DNA of 7,195 nt from Nitrospirota bacterium (GTDB lineage: Bacteria; Nitrospirota; Nitrospiria; Nitrospirales; UBA8639), in assembly GCA_020348185.1 (NCBI GenBank), contig CP070743.1, positions 225,726-232,920 on the forward strand. The letters are read 5' to 3'. The notes under the pieces were generated by a model. The model was not told where the DNA came from and searched no databases. It worked only from the letters and a program-made list of their open reading frames with translations. Made by a program: the position numbers and the translations under genes. The first letter of the stretch is position 1; each line of letters starts with the position of its first letter. Shown here piece by piece: positions 1-6,695 of the stretch.

Positions 1-1
1 C

Positions 2-1114
2 CCAATTGGAATCCTCCCAACTTTACAAGAGGAGGACTTACAGGCCTCTGCCATTTCCGACGTCCCTCGTTATCGGGCACTTTCAGCGAGTATTCGCCGG
101 TTACGCCATTGTCCATTCTTGATTCAAATTGACGGTCTCGAGCCTCTGACGCTGACCTGTGACGATGTCACCTTGGAAGGCGCCAACACGTCCTTTCAAG
201 TTCACCTTCGAGTTCCACCTTGTAGTTTTGCCAGAGTCTACAACGCTGCGCAAATGGTCACCCCTATTGCATTGGCGCTAGGAGCCAACTCCCCTATTTT
301 TTTGGAGCGCCAACTGTGGGATGAAACACGTGTGGCCCTATTTAAGCAGTCGATAGATTGTCGGCCTCCACAAGAAACGATTTCGCACCAACCCGCAAGG
401 GTGTCGTTTGGAAACGAGTGGGTGAGAGAAGGAGCGTTTGAGCTATTTGCCGAGGCCGTGAATAATCATCCACCGCTGTTGCCCATCGTTGGCAAGGAGT
501 CTCCACTTGAATGTCTCTGCCAGGGAATACTCCCCCGATTGGACGAGCTACGCCTGCACCAAGGCACCGTGTGGCGTTGGAATCGAGCCATTTATGACCC
601 GGCAGTAGGAGGCCATCTCCGCATCGAACTTCGTGCACTTCCGGCAGGACCAACCCCCCAGGATATGGTGGCGAATGCGGCTTTCCTGGTGGGAATGGCG
701 CTTGGATTACAATCTGAAGTGGATGGACTGCTTCCTTATTTTCCATTTGAAGCTGCCCACCGAAATTTTTATCGAGCCGCGCAACAGGGTCTTGATGCGG
801 TGCTTCTCTGGCCCAACGAAGACCTCTCTTCTCCCAGAGAAATATCCGCTTATGAACTGGCTTGGGACCTGTTGCCGGTTGCGGAACGCGGACTCACTGA
901 CATTGGGGTGCGGGAAACCGAAATTCGTCGAATGCTTGATACTATTCGAGCCCGCATCATAAGTCGGATTACTCCGGCACGATGGCAACGTCAGGTCTTA
1001 GAGTACGCAGGGCGGCGAATGTCACGATCCGAAGCCTTGGCAAGGATGCTGAAGGTGTATCTAGAGGAAATACACCGGGGCAAGCCTATCACCGAATGGA
1101 GTCTGGAAGCGTGA
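2..1114 (+). CDS. GCS2-family glutamate-cysteine / carboxylate-amine ligase, 5'-truncated by window edge
   Basis: The reading frame is open from the first bases of the window to a TGA at 1112, giving 370 visible residues; the N-terminus lies outside. The TTG at 119 is not a convincing start, because family-like sequence continues upstream (for example CPFLIQIDG across it). Family signatures seen, counted from base 2: ANTSFQVHLRVPP near residues 61-73, then a YNAAQ...ANSP stretch and LWDETR near 106-110, TVWRWNRAIYDP near 189-200, and LRIELRALPAGPT near 206-218. These match the GCS2 fold (ATP-dependent ligases joining the glutamate gamma-carboxylate to an amine, as in gamma-glutamylcysteine synthesis or YbdK-like enzymes). 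The enzyme would be cytoplasmic. The next gene starts inside its stop codon, implying co-translation. The true amine substrate is unknown, and no glutathione synthetase gene is adjacent, so a gshA name is not justified. Family call fairly sure; substrate not. Confidence 0.85.
   Translation, partial: PIGILPTLQEEDLQASAISDVPRYRALSASIRRLRHCPFLIQIDGLEPLTLTCDDVTLEGANTSFQVHLRVPPCSFARVYNAAQMVTPIALALGANSPIFLERQLWDETRVALFKQSIDCRPPQETISHQPARVSFGNEWVREGAFELFAEAVNNHPPLLPIVGKESPLECLCQGILPRLDELRLHQGTVWRWNRAIYDPAVGGHLRIELRALPAGPTPQDMVANAAFLVGMALGLQSEVDGLLPYFPFEAAHRNFYRAAQQGLDAVLLWPNEDLSSPREISAYELAWDLLPVAERGLTDIGVRETEIRRMLDTIRARIISRITPARWQRQVLEYAGRRMSRSEALARMLKVYLEEIHRGKPITEWSLEA
1098..1114 (+). promoter_or_regulatory. 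Ribosome binding site and GTGA stop/start overlap coupling ligase to deacylase
   Basis: GGAG at 1098-1101 lies nine bases before GTG 1111, and the GTG overlaps the ligase stop (GTGA, 1111-1114). This arrangement typically lets terminating ribosomes re-initiate, so the two proteins would be made together. It is the main reason for preferring GTG 1111 over ATG 1096. Confidence 0.55.
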
Positions 1115-2166
1115 CATTCCAATCCGAAGGTATCCGCACATGGGACGCACCCTCACGTAAGGACATCGGGGAAACCGTCGAAGAGTTTCTTCAAAAGCTT
1201 GGGGGACCCACCTGGTTACGTTTGCCCGGGCGCGACCGCTATCGAACCAGGGCTGTATCAACACTTTTGCATGGGAACGAACCTTCAGGCACCAGAGCGC
1301 TCTTTCAATATATTCAATCGGGGGAGCAACCGGCCGTGGACCTGGTCTGCTTTGTGGGAGCCGTAGAAGCGGCGCTTTCCCCACCCGGGTTTGCCCACCG
1401 ACATCTGCCTGACCGCAAAGATCTCAATCGATGCTTTCGAGAGCCCTTTGATCTCTTCGAAGGGCACATCGCACTTGAAGTGATCAAACGATTCCGTGAG
1501 GCGAAACCGGAAGCGTTGATTGATCTGCACAATACGTCCGGAAGAAGCCCGGCTTACGGGGTGACTTCTCAGCTCGGGGTCGTTCATAAAACGCTCACGT
1601 CTCTCTTCTCTCATCATCTTATTCTGACGGATCTTCGCCTCGGAACACTGATGGAGGCGACCGAATTCGACTTCCCCACGATTACGGTTGAATGCGGGGG
1701 AGCGTGTGATTCGGCTTCGGATCAGGTCGCGTTGGAAGGCCTGACCCGGTATGCCCGAACGGAGTCCGTATTGGATCTTGAACCCGCATTTGACTCAGTC
1801 ATCGTTTTTCAACATCCGGTTCGGGTGGAACTTCGTGAGGGGATGAATGTGACCTACGGAAGTGATCGGCTTGATAATGCTGATTTGACCCTGCACCACG
1901 ACGCGGACCGGCACAACTTCGGGATCGTCAACGCCGGGGAAGTCTTAGGCTGGCTTGGGCCAAAGGGCCTTGAGGCCCTCTGCGCACGTAATTCGGGTGG
2001 GAAGGACCAAACTCTGGAGATCTTCCATGAACAATCCGGATGTCTGGTGGTTTCCCAACCCGGTCATATTCTGATGATGACTACTGATCCGGAAATTGCC
2101 AAGGATGACTGTTTGTTTTATTGGATACCTGTCAATGAACAGGAAGTTCCGGTTTCCCAGAAATAG
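1111..2166 (+). CDS. Succinylglutamate desuccinylase/aspartoacylase (AstE/AspA) family zinc deacylase
   Basis: A zinc-dependent amidohydrolase of the M14-like AstE/AspA superfamily, which releases an acyl group from an N-acyl amino acid or related amide in the cytoplasm. With the GTG start at 1111 it is 351 aa. Visible hallmarks: HGNE (H54, E57, two zinc ligands), DLNRCF (N106-R107, substrate carboxylate binding), DLHNTSG (H140, third zinc ligand) and TVECGG (E194, the likely catalytic glutamate). A C-terminal domain of about 100 residues follows, as in aspartoacylases. Start choice: GTG 1111 overlaps the upstream TGA as GTGA and has GGAG at 1098-1101, nine bases away. ATG 1096 is a reasonable alternative (356 aa) but has no well-spaced ribosome site; ATG 982 would force a 133-base overlap. 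The pairing with a GCS2 ligase suggests a shared metabolite. Family confident, substrate unknown. Confidence 0.85.
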   Translation: MTFQSEGIRTWDAPSRKDIGETVEEFLQKLGGPTWLRLPGRDRYRTRAVSTLLHGNEPSGTRALFQYIQSGEQPAVDLVCFVGAVEAALSPPGFAHRHLPDRKDLNRCFREPFDLFEGHIALEVIKRFREAKPEALIDLHNTSGRSPAYGVTSQLGVVHKTLTSLFSHHLILTDLRLGTLMEATEFDFPTITVECGGACDSASDQVALEGLTRYARTESVLDLEPAFDSVIVFQHPVRVELREGMNVTYGSDRLDNADLTLHHDADRHNFGIVNAGEVLGWLGPKGLEALCARNSGGKDQTLEIFHEQSGCLVVSQPGHILMMTTDPEIAKDDCLFYWIPVNEQEVPVSQK

Positions 2167-2250
2167 TCATTTCTTTTTGCCTATATCGGTGCGGAAGTTT
2201 CATGACCCAACAAAAAAGCCAATAACGAATGTGAAGGTTTCCCTTCTGTC
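2167..2250 (+). other. Spacer between deacylase and BCCT genes
   Basis: 84 bases without a gene. No clear -35/-10 pair or terminator is visible. A small inverted repeat GAAGG-tttc-CCTTC (2233-2246) sits just before the transporter ATG and contains the only purine-rich ribosome-site candidate, which is 13 bases from the start and so weak. Read-through from the upstream pair into the transporter is plausible. Confidence 0.4.
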
Positions 2251-3792
2251 ATGAGCGCGAAAAAACCCTCGGAGAAAAACGCGTTAGGCCTCCAGATTCA
2301 TCCAACCGTCTTCTGGGGGGCGGCAGGGCTAATTTTCCTGTTCGTGACCATCTGTCTTCTGAACATCTCACGAATGAACGCGGTTTTCCTTCTTCTCCAA
2401 TCTTTGATTGCTGAGAAGGCCGGATGGTTTTATATCCTTTCCGTCAACGTGTTTCTTATCCTTTGTGTGTACCTCATGTTCAGTCGATTTGGGAGCATCC
2501 GACTGGGTGGATCCAATGCTCAACCGGAATTCACGTATTGGGGATGGTTTGCGATGTTGTTTAGTGCTGGAATGGGGATCGGTCTGGTGTTTTACAGCGT
2601 GGCCGAACCGATTTCCCATTATCACCAGCCTCCCTTTGGCCAAAGCGATACTATTGAGTCAGCCCAACTGTCAATGAGTTTTACCCTACTCCATTGGGGA
2701 TTTCACTGTTGGAGCATCTACGCCCTTGTCGGGTTAGCGCTGGCTTTTTTTTCATTCAATCGAGGGTTACCCTTGACGCTTCGGTCGGCCTTTTACCCTT
2801 TGCTGGGAGAAAAAATCCATGGGCCCATCGGAAACCTGGTAGACATCCTGGCTGCGATGGCTACGCTGTTCGGGCTCGCCACATCTCTGGGACTCGGAGT
2901 CAAACAAATCAATGCGGGCCTCACCTATTTGTTTGGAATCCAGCAAAGCACCACCATTCAAGTTGTCTTGATTGCGGTCATTACCTCATTTGCCACTATT
3001 TCCGTCGTATTAGGATTGGATCGCGGCATCCGTCGTCTGAGTCTTCTGAATATGTGGCTGGCGTTGAGCCTGTTGCTGTTCGTCTTGTTTTCGGGTCCAA
3101 CACTTTTTCTTTTTGATGCCCTGATTCAAAACATTGGGCAATATCTCCGAAATCTCCCAGAGTTGGGCACGTGGACTGAAACCTATCACCAAACCAACTG
3201 GCAAGATGAATGGACGTTATTTTATTGGGGATGGTGGATTGCATGGTCTCCCTTCGTGGGAATGTTTATTGCACGCATATCCAGAGGACGAACCGTCCGG
3301 GAATTTTTGCTTGGGGTCCTCCTCGTTCCCACCCTCATGACCGCTGTCTGGGTTACGGTTTTCGGAAATACGGCACTATACATCGAGCTGTTTGGAAACG
3401 GTGGACTCGTTGAAGCCGTGAGCACAAATCTCGCCGTCGCGCTGTTTGTCCTTTTAGAACAATTCCCACTGGCCCAATTGAGTTCACTGTTGGGGATTGT
3501 CGTGGTGGTGATCTTTTTTGTAAGTTCTTCTGATTCGGCTTCTCTCGTAGTCGACATCATCACCGCCGGCGGAAACACGAATCCACCGGTCAAGCAACGA
3601 ATCTTTTGGGCTTCGATGGAAGGCGTGGTGGCTGCCGTCTTATTACTCGGAGGTGGACTCCAAGCCTTGAGGACTGCATCCCTCAGCAGTGGACTCCCCT
3701 TCGCCATTGTGTTATGCGCAATGGGTGTCAGCCTTATTCTCGGATTGCGAGAGGAAATGAAAGGGAAATCAGATGTTCCGAACAAGGAATAA
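2251..3792 (+). CDS. BCCT-family (betaine/carnitine/choline) transporter
   Basis: An integral inner-membrane transporter of 513 aa with about twelve hydrophobic segments, taking up quaternary-ammonium compatible solutes such as glycine betaine or choline. Hallmarks: FSAGMGIGLVFYSVAEPISH around 104-123 (the glycine-rich GMGIG stretch is typical of ion-coupled uptake members); HWGFHCWSIY at 148-157, giving W149, W154 and Y157 at the positions of the BetP aromatic cage; FYWGWWIAWSPFVGMF at 324-339 with W326, W328, W329, W332; the following ARISRGRT; and SSSDSAS at 425-431, the unwound helix region near the ion site. N- and C-terminal tails are short, so the long basic osmosensing tail of BetP is absent. 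The Pro commonly found before W154 is Cys153. The downstream UspA-type gene on the same strand is consistent with a stress-response unit. Exact substrate and coupling ion are inferred from family. Confidence 0.93.
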   Translation: MSAKKPSEKNALGLQIHPTVFWGAAGLIFLFVTICLLNISRMNAVFLLLQSLIAEKAGWFYILSVNVFLILCVYLMFSRFGSIRLGGSNAQPEFTYWGWFAMLFSAGMGIGLVFYSVAEPISHYHQPPFGQSDTIESAQLSMSFTLLHWGFHCWSIYALVGLALAFFSFNRGLPLTLRSAFYPLLGEKIHGPIGNLVDILAAMATLFGLATSLGLGVKQINAGLTYLFGIQQSTTIQVVLIAVITSFATISVVLGLDRGIRRLSLLNMWLALSLLLFVLFSGPTLFLFDALIQNIGQYLRNLPELGTWTETYHQTNWQDEWTLFYWGWWIAWSPFVGMFIARISRGRTVREFLLGVLLVPTLMTAVWVTVFGNTALYIELFGNGGLVEAVSTNLAVALFVLLEQFPLAQLSSLLGIVVVVIFFVSSSDSASLVVDIITAGGNTNPPVKQRIFWASMEGVVAAVLLLGGGLQALRTASLSSGLPFAIVLCAMGVSLILGLREEMKGKSDVPNKE

Positions 3793-3900
3793 AGAGGGCA
3801 GACGGTTTCGAGTTTCGGGTTAAAATTCTTGGACCCTTAGCTGTTGATCAAGAGGAATAAGGACTCTTTTACAAAACGGAGATACACCGGAGGAAAACTT
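3793..3900 (+). other. Spacer between BCCT and universal stress protein genes
   Basis: 108 bases. It carries degenerate tandem heptamers GTTTCGA-GTTTCGG-GTTAAAA (3805-3825) and ends with a strong ribosome site, GGAGG at 3889-3893. I see no convincing sigma70 promoter or terminator, so co-transcription with the transporter is possible. Confidence 0.4.
3889..3893 (+). promoter_or_regulatory. Strong ribosome binding site fixing the UspA-type start
   Basis: GGAGG with seven bases to ATG 3901. It decides against the in-frame TTG at 3844, which would add 19 residues with no resemblance to the start of a Usp domain. Confidence 0.75.
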
Positions 3901-4815
3901 ATGAAAGTGCTATGCGCTGTGGATGGATCAGATTTTTCAAACAGGGCCATTGAGGCTGTCGGAACGCTCTTTCATCAATCGGTTAAAGAATTGCGACTCA
4001 TTCATGTCATGGATGACCTTCATCTGAAACAAGGTCTCAAAAAAGAGGGCGTGAAAGCCAGAAACATGAAGAAAATCCTCGGAGCCCTCGAAAAGGATGC
4101 CAAAAAAATCCTGGAAACCTCTAAACAGAAAGCCGCCCTCGCGATCAGCCAATCTACAACCAAGCCATTCGTTTCAATCAAAACGGTCCTCAGCCGTGGC
4201 CATGTAGCAGAAGCCATTATTAACGAAGCCCAAAAACGCAAAGCGGATATCATTGTCATGGGCTCTCGTGGACTGAGTGATATTAAGGGCTATCTCATGG
4301 GCAGCGTCTCGCGCAAGGTCTTGGTTCATGCTCCCTGTTCAGTCCTGACGGTGAAAGACCCTCTACCCAAAACGTGCCGCAGCCTCCTCGCCGTGGATGG
4401 ATCAAATGCATCCAAGCGAGCCGCAACCTTTCTCAAGAATTACATCCGCCCCTCGTCCCTGTCCCTTCATGTCCTCTCGGTTGTGCCAAATTTTCTGACA
4501 GATATCGCACCCAAAGTACTCTCGAAAAATCACCTCAAAGCCTTGACCCAACCCTTTCAAATACGGGCCAAAGAGCTCACCATTCAATATCGGGAATACT
4601 TTTTAAAAGAGGGGTATGAAATAACCACCGAAGTGCAAAGTGGCGATCCGAAAAAAGTCATCCTTAACAGTTTAGAGAAAAAAAAGCGGCACCTTGCCAT
4701 CCTGGGAACAAAAGGTCTCACCGGCCCAGAACGGTTTCAAATGGGAAGCGTCTCTGAATGGGTAGCCGCCTATACCCCCAGTTCGGTGTTGGTGGTACGT
4801 CCACGGTTGGCATAA
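3901..4815 (+). CDS. Tandem-domain universal stress protein (UspA family)
   Basis: A cytoplasmic protein of 304 aa made of two Usp domains: about 1-152 and 158-304. Each begins with a beta strand and acidic loop (LCAVDGS with D8; LLAVDGS with D166). Each ends with the ATP-binding signature G-x2-G-x9-G-(S/T): G121, G124, G134-S135 in domain 1 and G269, G272, G282-S283 in domain 2. Because both motifs are intact, both halves are predicted to bind nucleotide, unlike tandem Usps with one degenerate half. A lysine-rich helical insert (about 40-80) separates the first strand pair from the rest of domain 1. Universal stress proteins modulate survival under starvation, oxidative or osmotic stress, and some are regulatory partners of nearby transporters. 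Here it lies 108 bases after a BCCT transporter on the same strand. Family assignment is firm; partner and role are inference. Confidence 0.93.
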   Translation: MKVLCAVDGSDFSNRAIEAVGTLFHQSVKELRLIHVMDDLHLKQGLKKEGVKARNMKKILGALEKDAKKILETSKQKAALAISQSTTKPFVSIKTVLSRGHVAEAIINEAQKRKADIIVMGSRGLSDIKGYLMGSVSRKVLVHAPCSVLTVKDPLPKTCRSLLAVDGSNASKRAATFLKNYIRPSSLSLHVLSVVPNFLTDIAPKVLSKNHLKALTQPFQIRAKELTIQYREYFLKEGYEITTEVQSGDPKKVILNSLEKKKRHLAILGTKGLTGPERFQMGSVSEWVAAYTPSSVLVVRPRLA

Positions 4816-4849
4816 AGGTCGTTGCTGGGTTCGGGTTCAACGTGTAGCT

Positions 4850-4871
4850 GCGCCATCTCATGGCGCCTCTT
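4850..4871 (+). terminator. Hairpin between convergent genes, possible intrinsic terminator
   Basis: A perfect 7-bp inverted repeat GCGCCAT-ctc-ATGGCGC (4850-4866) is followed by CTCTT. It lies in the 84-base gap between the stop of the universal stress protein and the stop of the convergent cyclase, where a terminator is expected. The T-tract is short and interrupted, so termination strength is uncertain; on the minus strand there is no T-tract after the stem. Confidence 0.5.
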
Positions 4872-4899
4872 TAGGACACCCAAAGGAAGGTCCCATGGA

Positions 4900-6315
4900 T
4901 CAAGCCTTTTTTAACGATCCCCACCCCTTAAGGAGAAAGGTGGTCATTCGCCCTCCTCCCTTCACCGAAATCTCCCCACGCGGTTCTATCTCAATCCCCT
5001 CCTCCTGGCATATGAGTTCGTAGGTCGTTGGTGAGATTTGAATTTCACCGGGGATGCCATGAGATTCCATTCGACTAGCGATGTTGACGGTATCTCCCCA
5101 TAGATCGTAGATAAATTTTTTCTTTCCAATCACCCCCGCTACTACGGGACCAGAATTGATTCCAATCCGTAAACTGAGGTTGACATGATGACCTTGGTTG
5201 AAGATTCGAATAACCTCCAACATCTCAAGGGCCACCTTGGCTATGGTGCTGGCATGGTCCGCCCGTTTGTTGGGAAGACCGGCCACGACCATATAGGCAT
5301 CCCCGATGGTCTTGATCTTCTCCACATCATGCCGTTCCACGAGCTCATCGAAATCGGAGAAGATCCGGTTCAGCATATCGACAAGTTCCTTCGCCGAACA
5401 CCGTTTGGCCAGCTCGGTGAATCCACACAGGTCACTGAACAACACTGACACATTCGCGAATGAATCGGCGATAGTCGCCTCCCCTTGTTTCAGGCGCTCA
5501 GCAATAGGTGCCGGCAACACGTTCAGAAGGAGCCTCTCATTTTCTTCATTTTGGGATTTGATGGTTCGGGTTTGATTGGTAATGGTTCCCACCATGGCAT
5601 TGAAGGCGTGGGCAAGCGTTCCCAGCTCATCCTTAGATGAGACGGATACTCTGTGGTCAAAGTGTCCCTTAGAAATCGTTTCCGCACCTGCCGTTAACGA
5701 GAGTAGCGGTTTCAGAATGCTTCGAGAGATGACCACCGCGGCCATTCCTCCCACAATCAACATCGCCAGAAGAAGTCCCTGAGTAATGCGAATCGAGCGC
5801 TCCCGAATTTCTTGCGATCGACGCAGAAACTCTTTGGCCTTCCCTTCAGCAAACGATCGTAGGGCGCCAATTTTTAACTCCATCAGAGCTACGTGGTCTG
5901 CTCCCTTACCCCGAGTAATGGATGCAGCTTCATCGTGGGCCCCAAGGAGTTTGAGTCGAATCACTTCGGCTCGAATGGGGGTCCAACCCAGGAATGCCTG
6001 GAAGGCCTGATCCACGATTATAGGATCGCCCAGGAACCGTTGGCGAATGACCCCAAAATTGTGGTGGATCTTCTCTTCAGACTCCTGAATGCGCCGGAGG
6101 TATTCCGAAATCTTCTTTCCGTCGGAGGAAAGGACGACGTCCTTCATGGCCCGATGTAATTTGATGAATTCAAGCTCGGCTTTAAGAATGGCTCCCTCAA
6201 CGGTAAATGGGTGGGCATGAAGGTCGGCGGTTTGGTCCGCCAATGTGGTCATGCCTTTAATGACATACAGACCGTAAATGAGAAAGATGACAAGGAGAAG
6301 GCCAAAGCCGACCAC
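4900..6315 (-). CDS. Membrane-anchored HAMP-domain class III adenylate cyclase
   Basis: Makes cAMP from ATP. From the first canonical start (GTG 6315) it is 471 aa. Order: TM1 about 3-20; a helical periplasmic region about 22-176, like four-helix-bundle sensor domains; TM2 about 179-198; HAMP about 199-252; a coiled-coil linker with ERLLLNVLPAPIAERLKQGE (260-279) typical of this architecture; and a cyclase domain about 285-465. Catalytic residues are complete: metal-binding D295 (FSDLCGFT) and D339 (TIGDAYM), adenine-selecting K335 and D404 (the K/D pair marks ATP rather than GTP), and N411 and R415 in NIASRME. The start is uncertain: the frame stays open for 21 more codons and reads FNFLNRLRITHRL immediately before GTG, a basic segment that normally precedes TM1 in such proteins. 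AGGAG (6365-6369) sits seven bases from an in-frame ACG at 6357. Convergent with the stress-protein gene; the sensed signal is unknown. Confidence 0.93.
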   Translation of the reverse strand: MVGFGLLLVIFLIYGLYVIKGMTTLADQTADLHAHPFTVEGAILKAELEFIKLHRAMKDVVLSSDGKKISEYLRRIQESEEKIHHNFGVIRQRFLGDPIIVDQAFQAFLGWTPIRAEVIRLKLLGAHDEAASITRGKGADHVALMELKIGALRSFAEGKAKEFLRRSQEIRERSIRITQGLLLAMLIVGGMAAVVISRSILKPLLSLTAGAETISKGHFDHRVSVSSKDELGTLAHAFNAMVGTITNQTRTIKSQNEENERLLLNVLPAPIAERLKQGEATIADSFANVSVLFSDLCGFTELAKRCSAKELVDMLNRIFSDFDELVERHDVEKIKTIGDAYMVVAGLPNKRADHASTIAKVALEMLEVIRIFNQGHHVNLSLRIGINSGPVVAGVIGKKKFIYDLWGDTVNIASRMESHGIPGEIQISPTTYELICQEEGIEIEPRGEISVKGGGRMTTFLLKGWGSLKKA

Positions 6316-6354
6316 CAGACGATGAGTGATCCGCAGGCGGTTGAGGAAATTAAA

Positions 6355-6369
6355 CGTGGGGAATCTCCT
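6355..6369 (-). promoter_or_regulatory. Candidate ribosome site with non-canonical ACG start for the cyclase
   Basis: On the minus strand AGGAG (6369 to 6365) is followed after seven bases by ACG (6357 to 6355) in the cyclase frame. This would give a 485-residue protein with a basic cytoplasmic N-terminus ahead of TM1. No ATG, GTG or TTG lies in this frame between the upstream stop (6379-6381) and GTG 6315, and GTG 6315 has no good ribosome site. Confidence 0.4.
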
Positions 6370-6452
6370 GAGGGTGTGTTATCGAATAGATAGCTAATTC
6401 CATGAAAAAAAATTCTCCGTCAACGAAAGAGGGACCCAAACTCCCGAGCTGA

Positions 6453-6467
6453 TTGATTCCCAATCAA
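6453..6467. repeat. Perfect 6-bp palindrome, possible operator
   Basis: TTGATT-ccc-AATCAA is an inverted repeat with a three-base centre. It overlaps the candidate -10 of the cyclase promoter, where a repressor site could act. A small hairpin in the 5' leader is the alternative. No regulator family can be named from it. Confidence 0.4.
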
Positions 6468-6493
6468 CTACAGGTTATTGAAATCTTTGTCAA
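6465..6493 (-). promoter_or_regulatory. Candidate sigma70-type promoter for the cyclase gene
   Basis: On the minus strand a perfect TTGACA (6493 to 6488) is followed after 17 bases by TAGTTG (6470 to 6465), a poor -10. Position (about 110-150 bases before the coding region) and orientation fit the cyclase, but the -10 is weak. Confidence 0.3.
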
Positions 6494-6603
6494 TTGTCAG
6501 ATGCTCCATGAGGAGTTTGGAATGAGCTTTCCCCGTTGGAATTTTTGATCCGAGGGCACACTATACAGCAAGGGAGCGGTATGACCATTTTCTGCCCGCG
6601 CGA

Positions 6604-6649
6604 ATTCCCCCCATTCCCCCTTTGACAAAGGGGGGGAGGGGGATTTAAA
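6604..6649. repeat. REP/MITE-like inverted repeat with CCCCCTTTG core
   Basis: The core is CCCCCTTTG-a-CAAAGGGGG (6616-6634), a perfect 9-bp inverted repeat. Outer arms AATTCCCCCC (6604-6612 region) and GGGGGATTT (6638-6646) extend the pairing past a three-base internal loop. C/G-run palindromes of this kind recur as dispersed intergenic elements in several bacterial genomes. There is no T-tract on either side, so it is not a standard intrinsic terminator. Copy number cannot be judged from one window. Confidence 0.65.
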
Positions 6650-6689
6650 GCCTTCCATGCTTGCTATCAGGCTCCAAAAGGCAGTCTAA

Positions 6690-6695
6690 TATAAT
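6690..6695 (+). promoter_or_regulatory. TATAAT box, possible -10 for the lipoprotein gene
   Basis: A perfect TATAAT lies 88 bases before ATG 6784. No acceptable -35 is found 16-18 bases upstream, so an activator-dependent promoter or chance match are both possible. Confidence 0.3.

Noticed and set aside
342..988. Several 90-135 codon frames on both strands overlapping the ligase
   Set aside because: They are shadows of the ligase frame, which has unmistakable family motifs; none of the shadows shows any recognisable domain.
982..1110. ATG 982 as start of the deacylase
   Set aside because: It would overlap the ligase by 133 bases, the added residues resemble no family sequence, and GTG 1111 has a well-placed ribosome site.
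2233..2246. GAAGG/CCTTC hairpin before the BCCT start as an RNA thermometer or switch
   Set aside because: Only five base pairs, and the sequestered purine stretch is 13 bases from the start; could easily be chance.
3222..3785. A 187-codon open frame on the minus strand inside the BCCT gene
   Set aside because: It lies opposite a clear membrane-protein gene, its translation is low in family-like features and rich in Ser/Thr/Arg typical of antisense frames, and there is no ribosome site.
3844..3900. TTG 3844 as start of the universal stress protein
   Set aside because: ATG 3901 has GGAGG at seven bases and begins exactly at the first beta strand of the Usp domain.
6387..6403. ATG on the minus strand at 6403 starting a 17-codon frame upstream of the cyclase
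   Set aside because: It is out of frame with the cyclase and stops before TM1; nothing beyond position supports a leader peptide, and a frameshifted cyclase start is less simple than the ACG explanation.
6581..6625. A 14-codon reading frame with an upstream AGGGAG, ending in the palindrome
   Set aside because: Too short and composed mainly of the C-rich repeat; no sign of attenuation or coupling to a gene.
6616..6634. The CCCCCTTTG palindrome as an intrinsic terminator
   Set aside because: No run of T follows the stem on either strand and no gene ends immediately before it.
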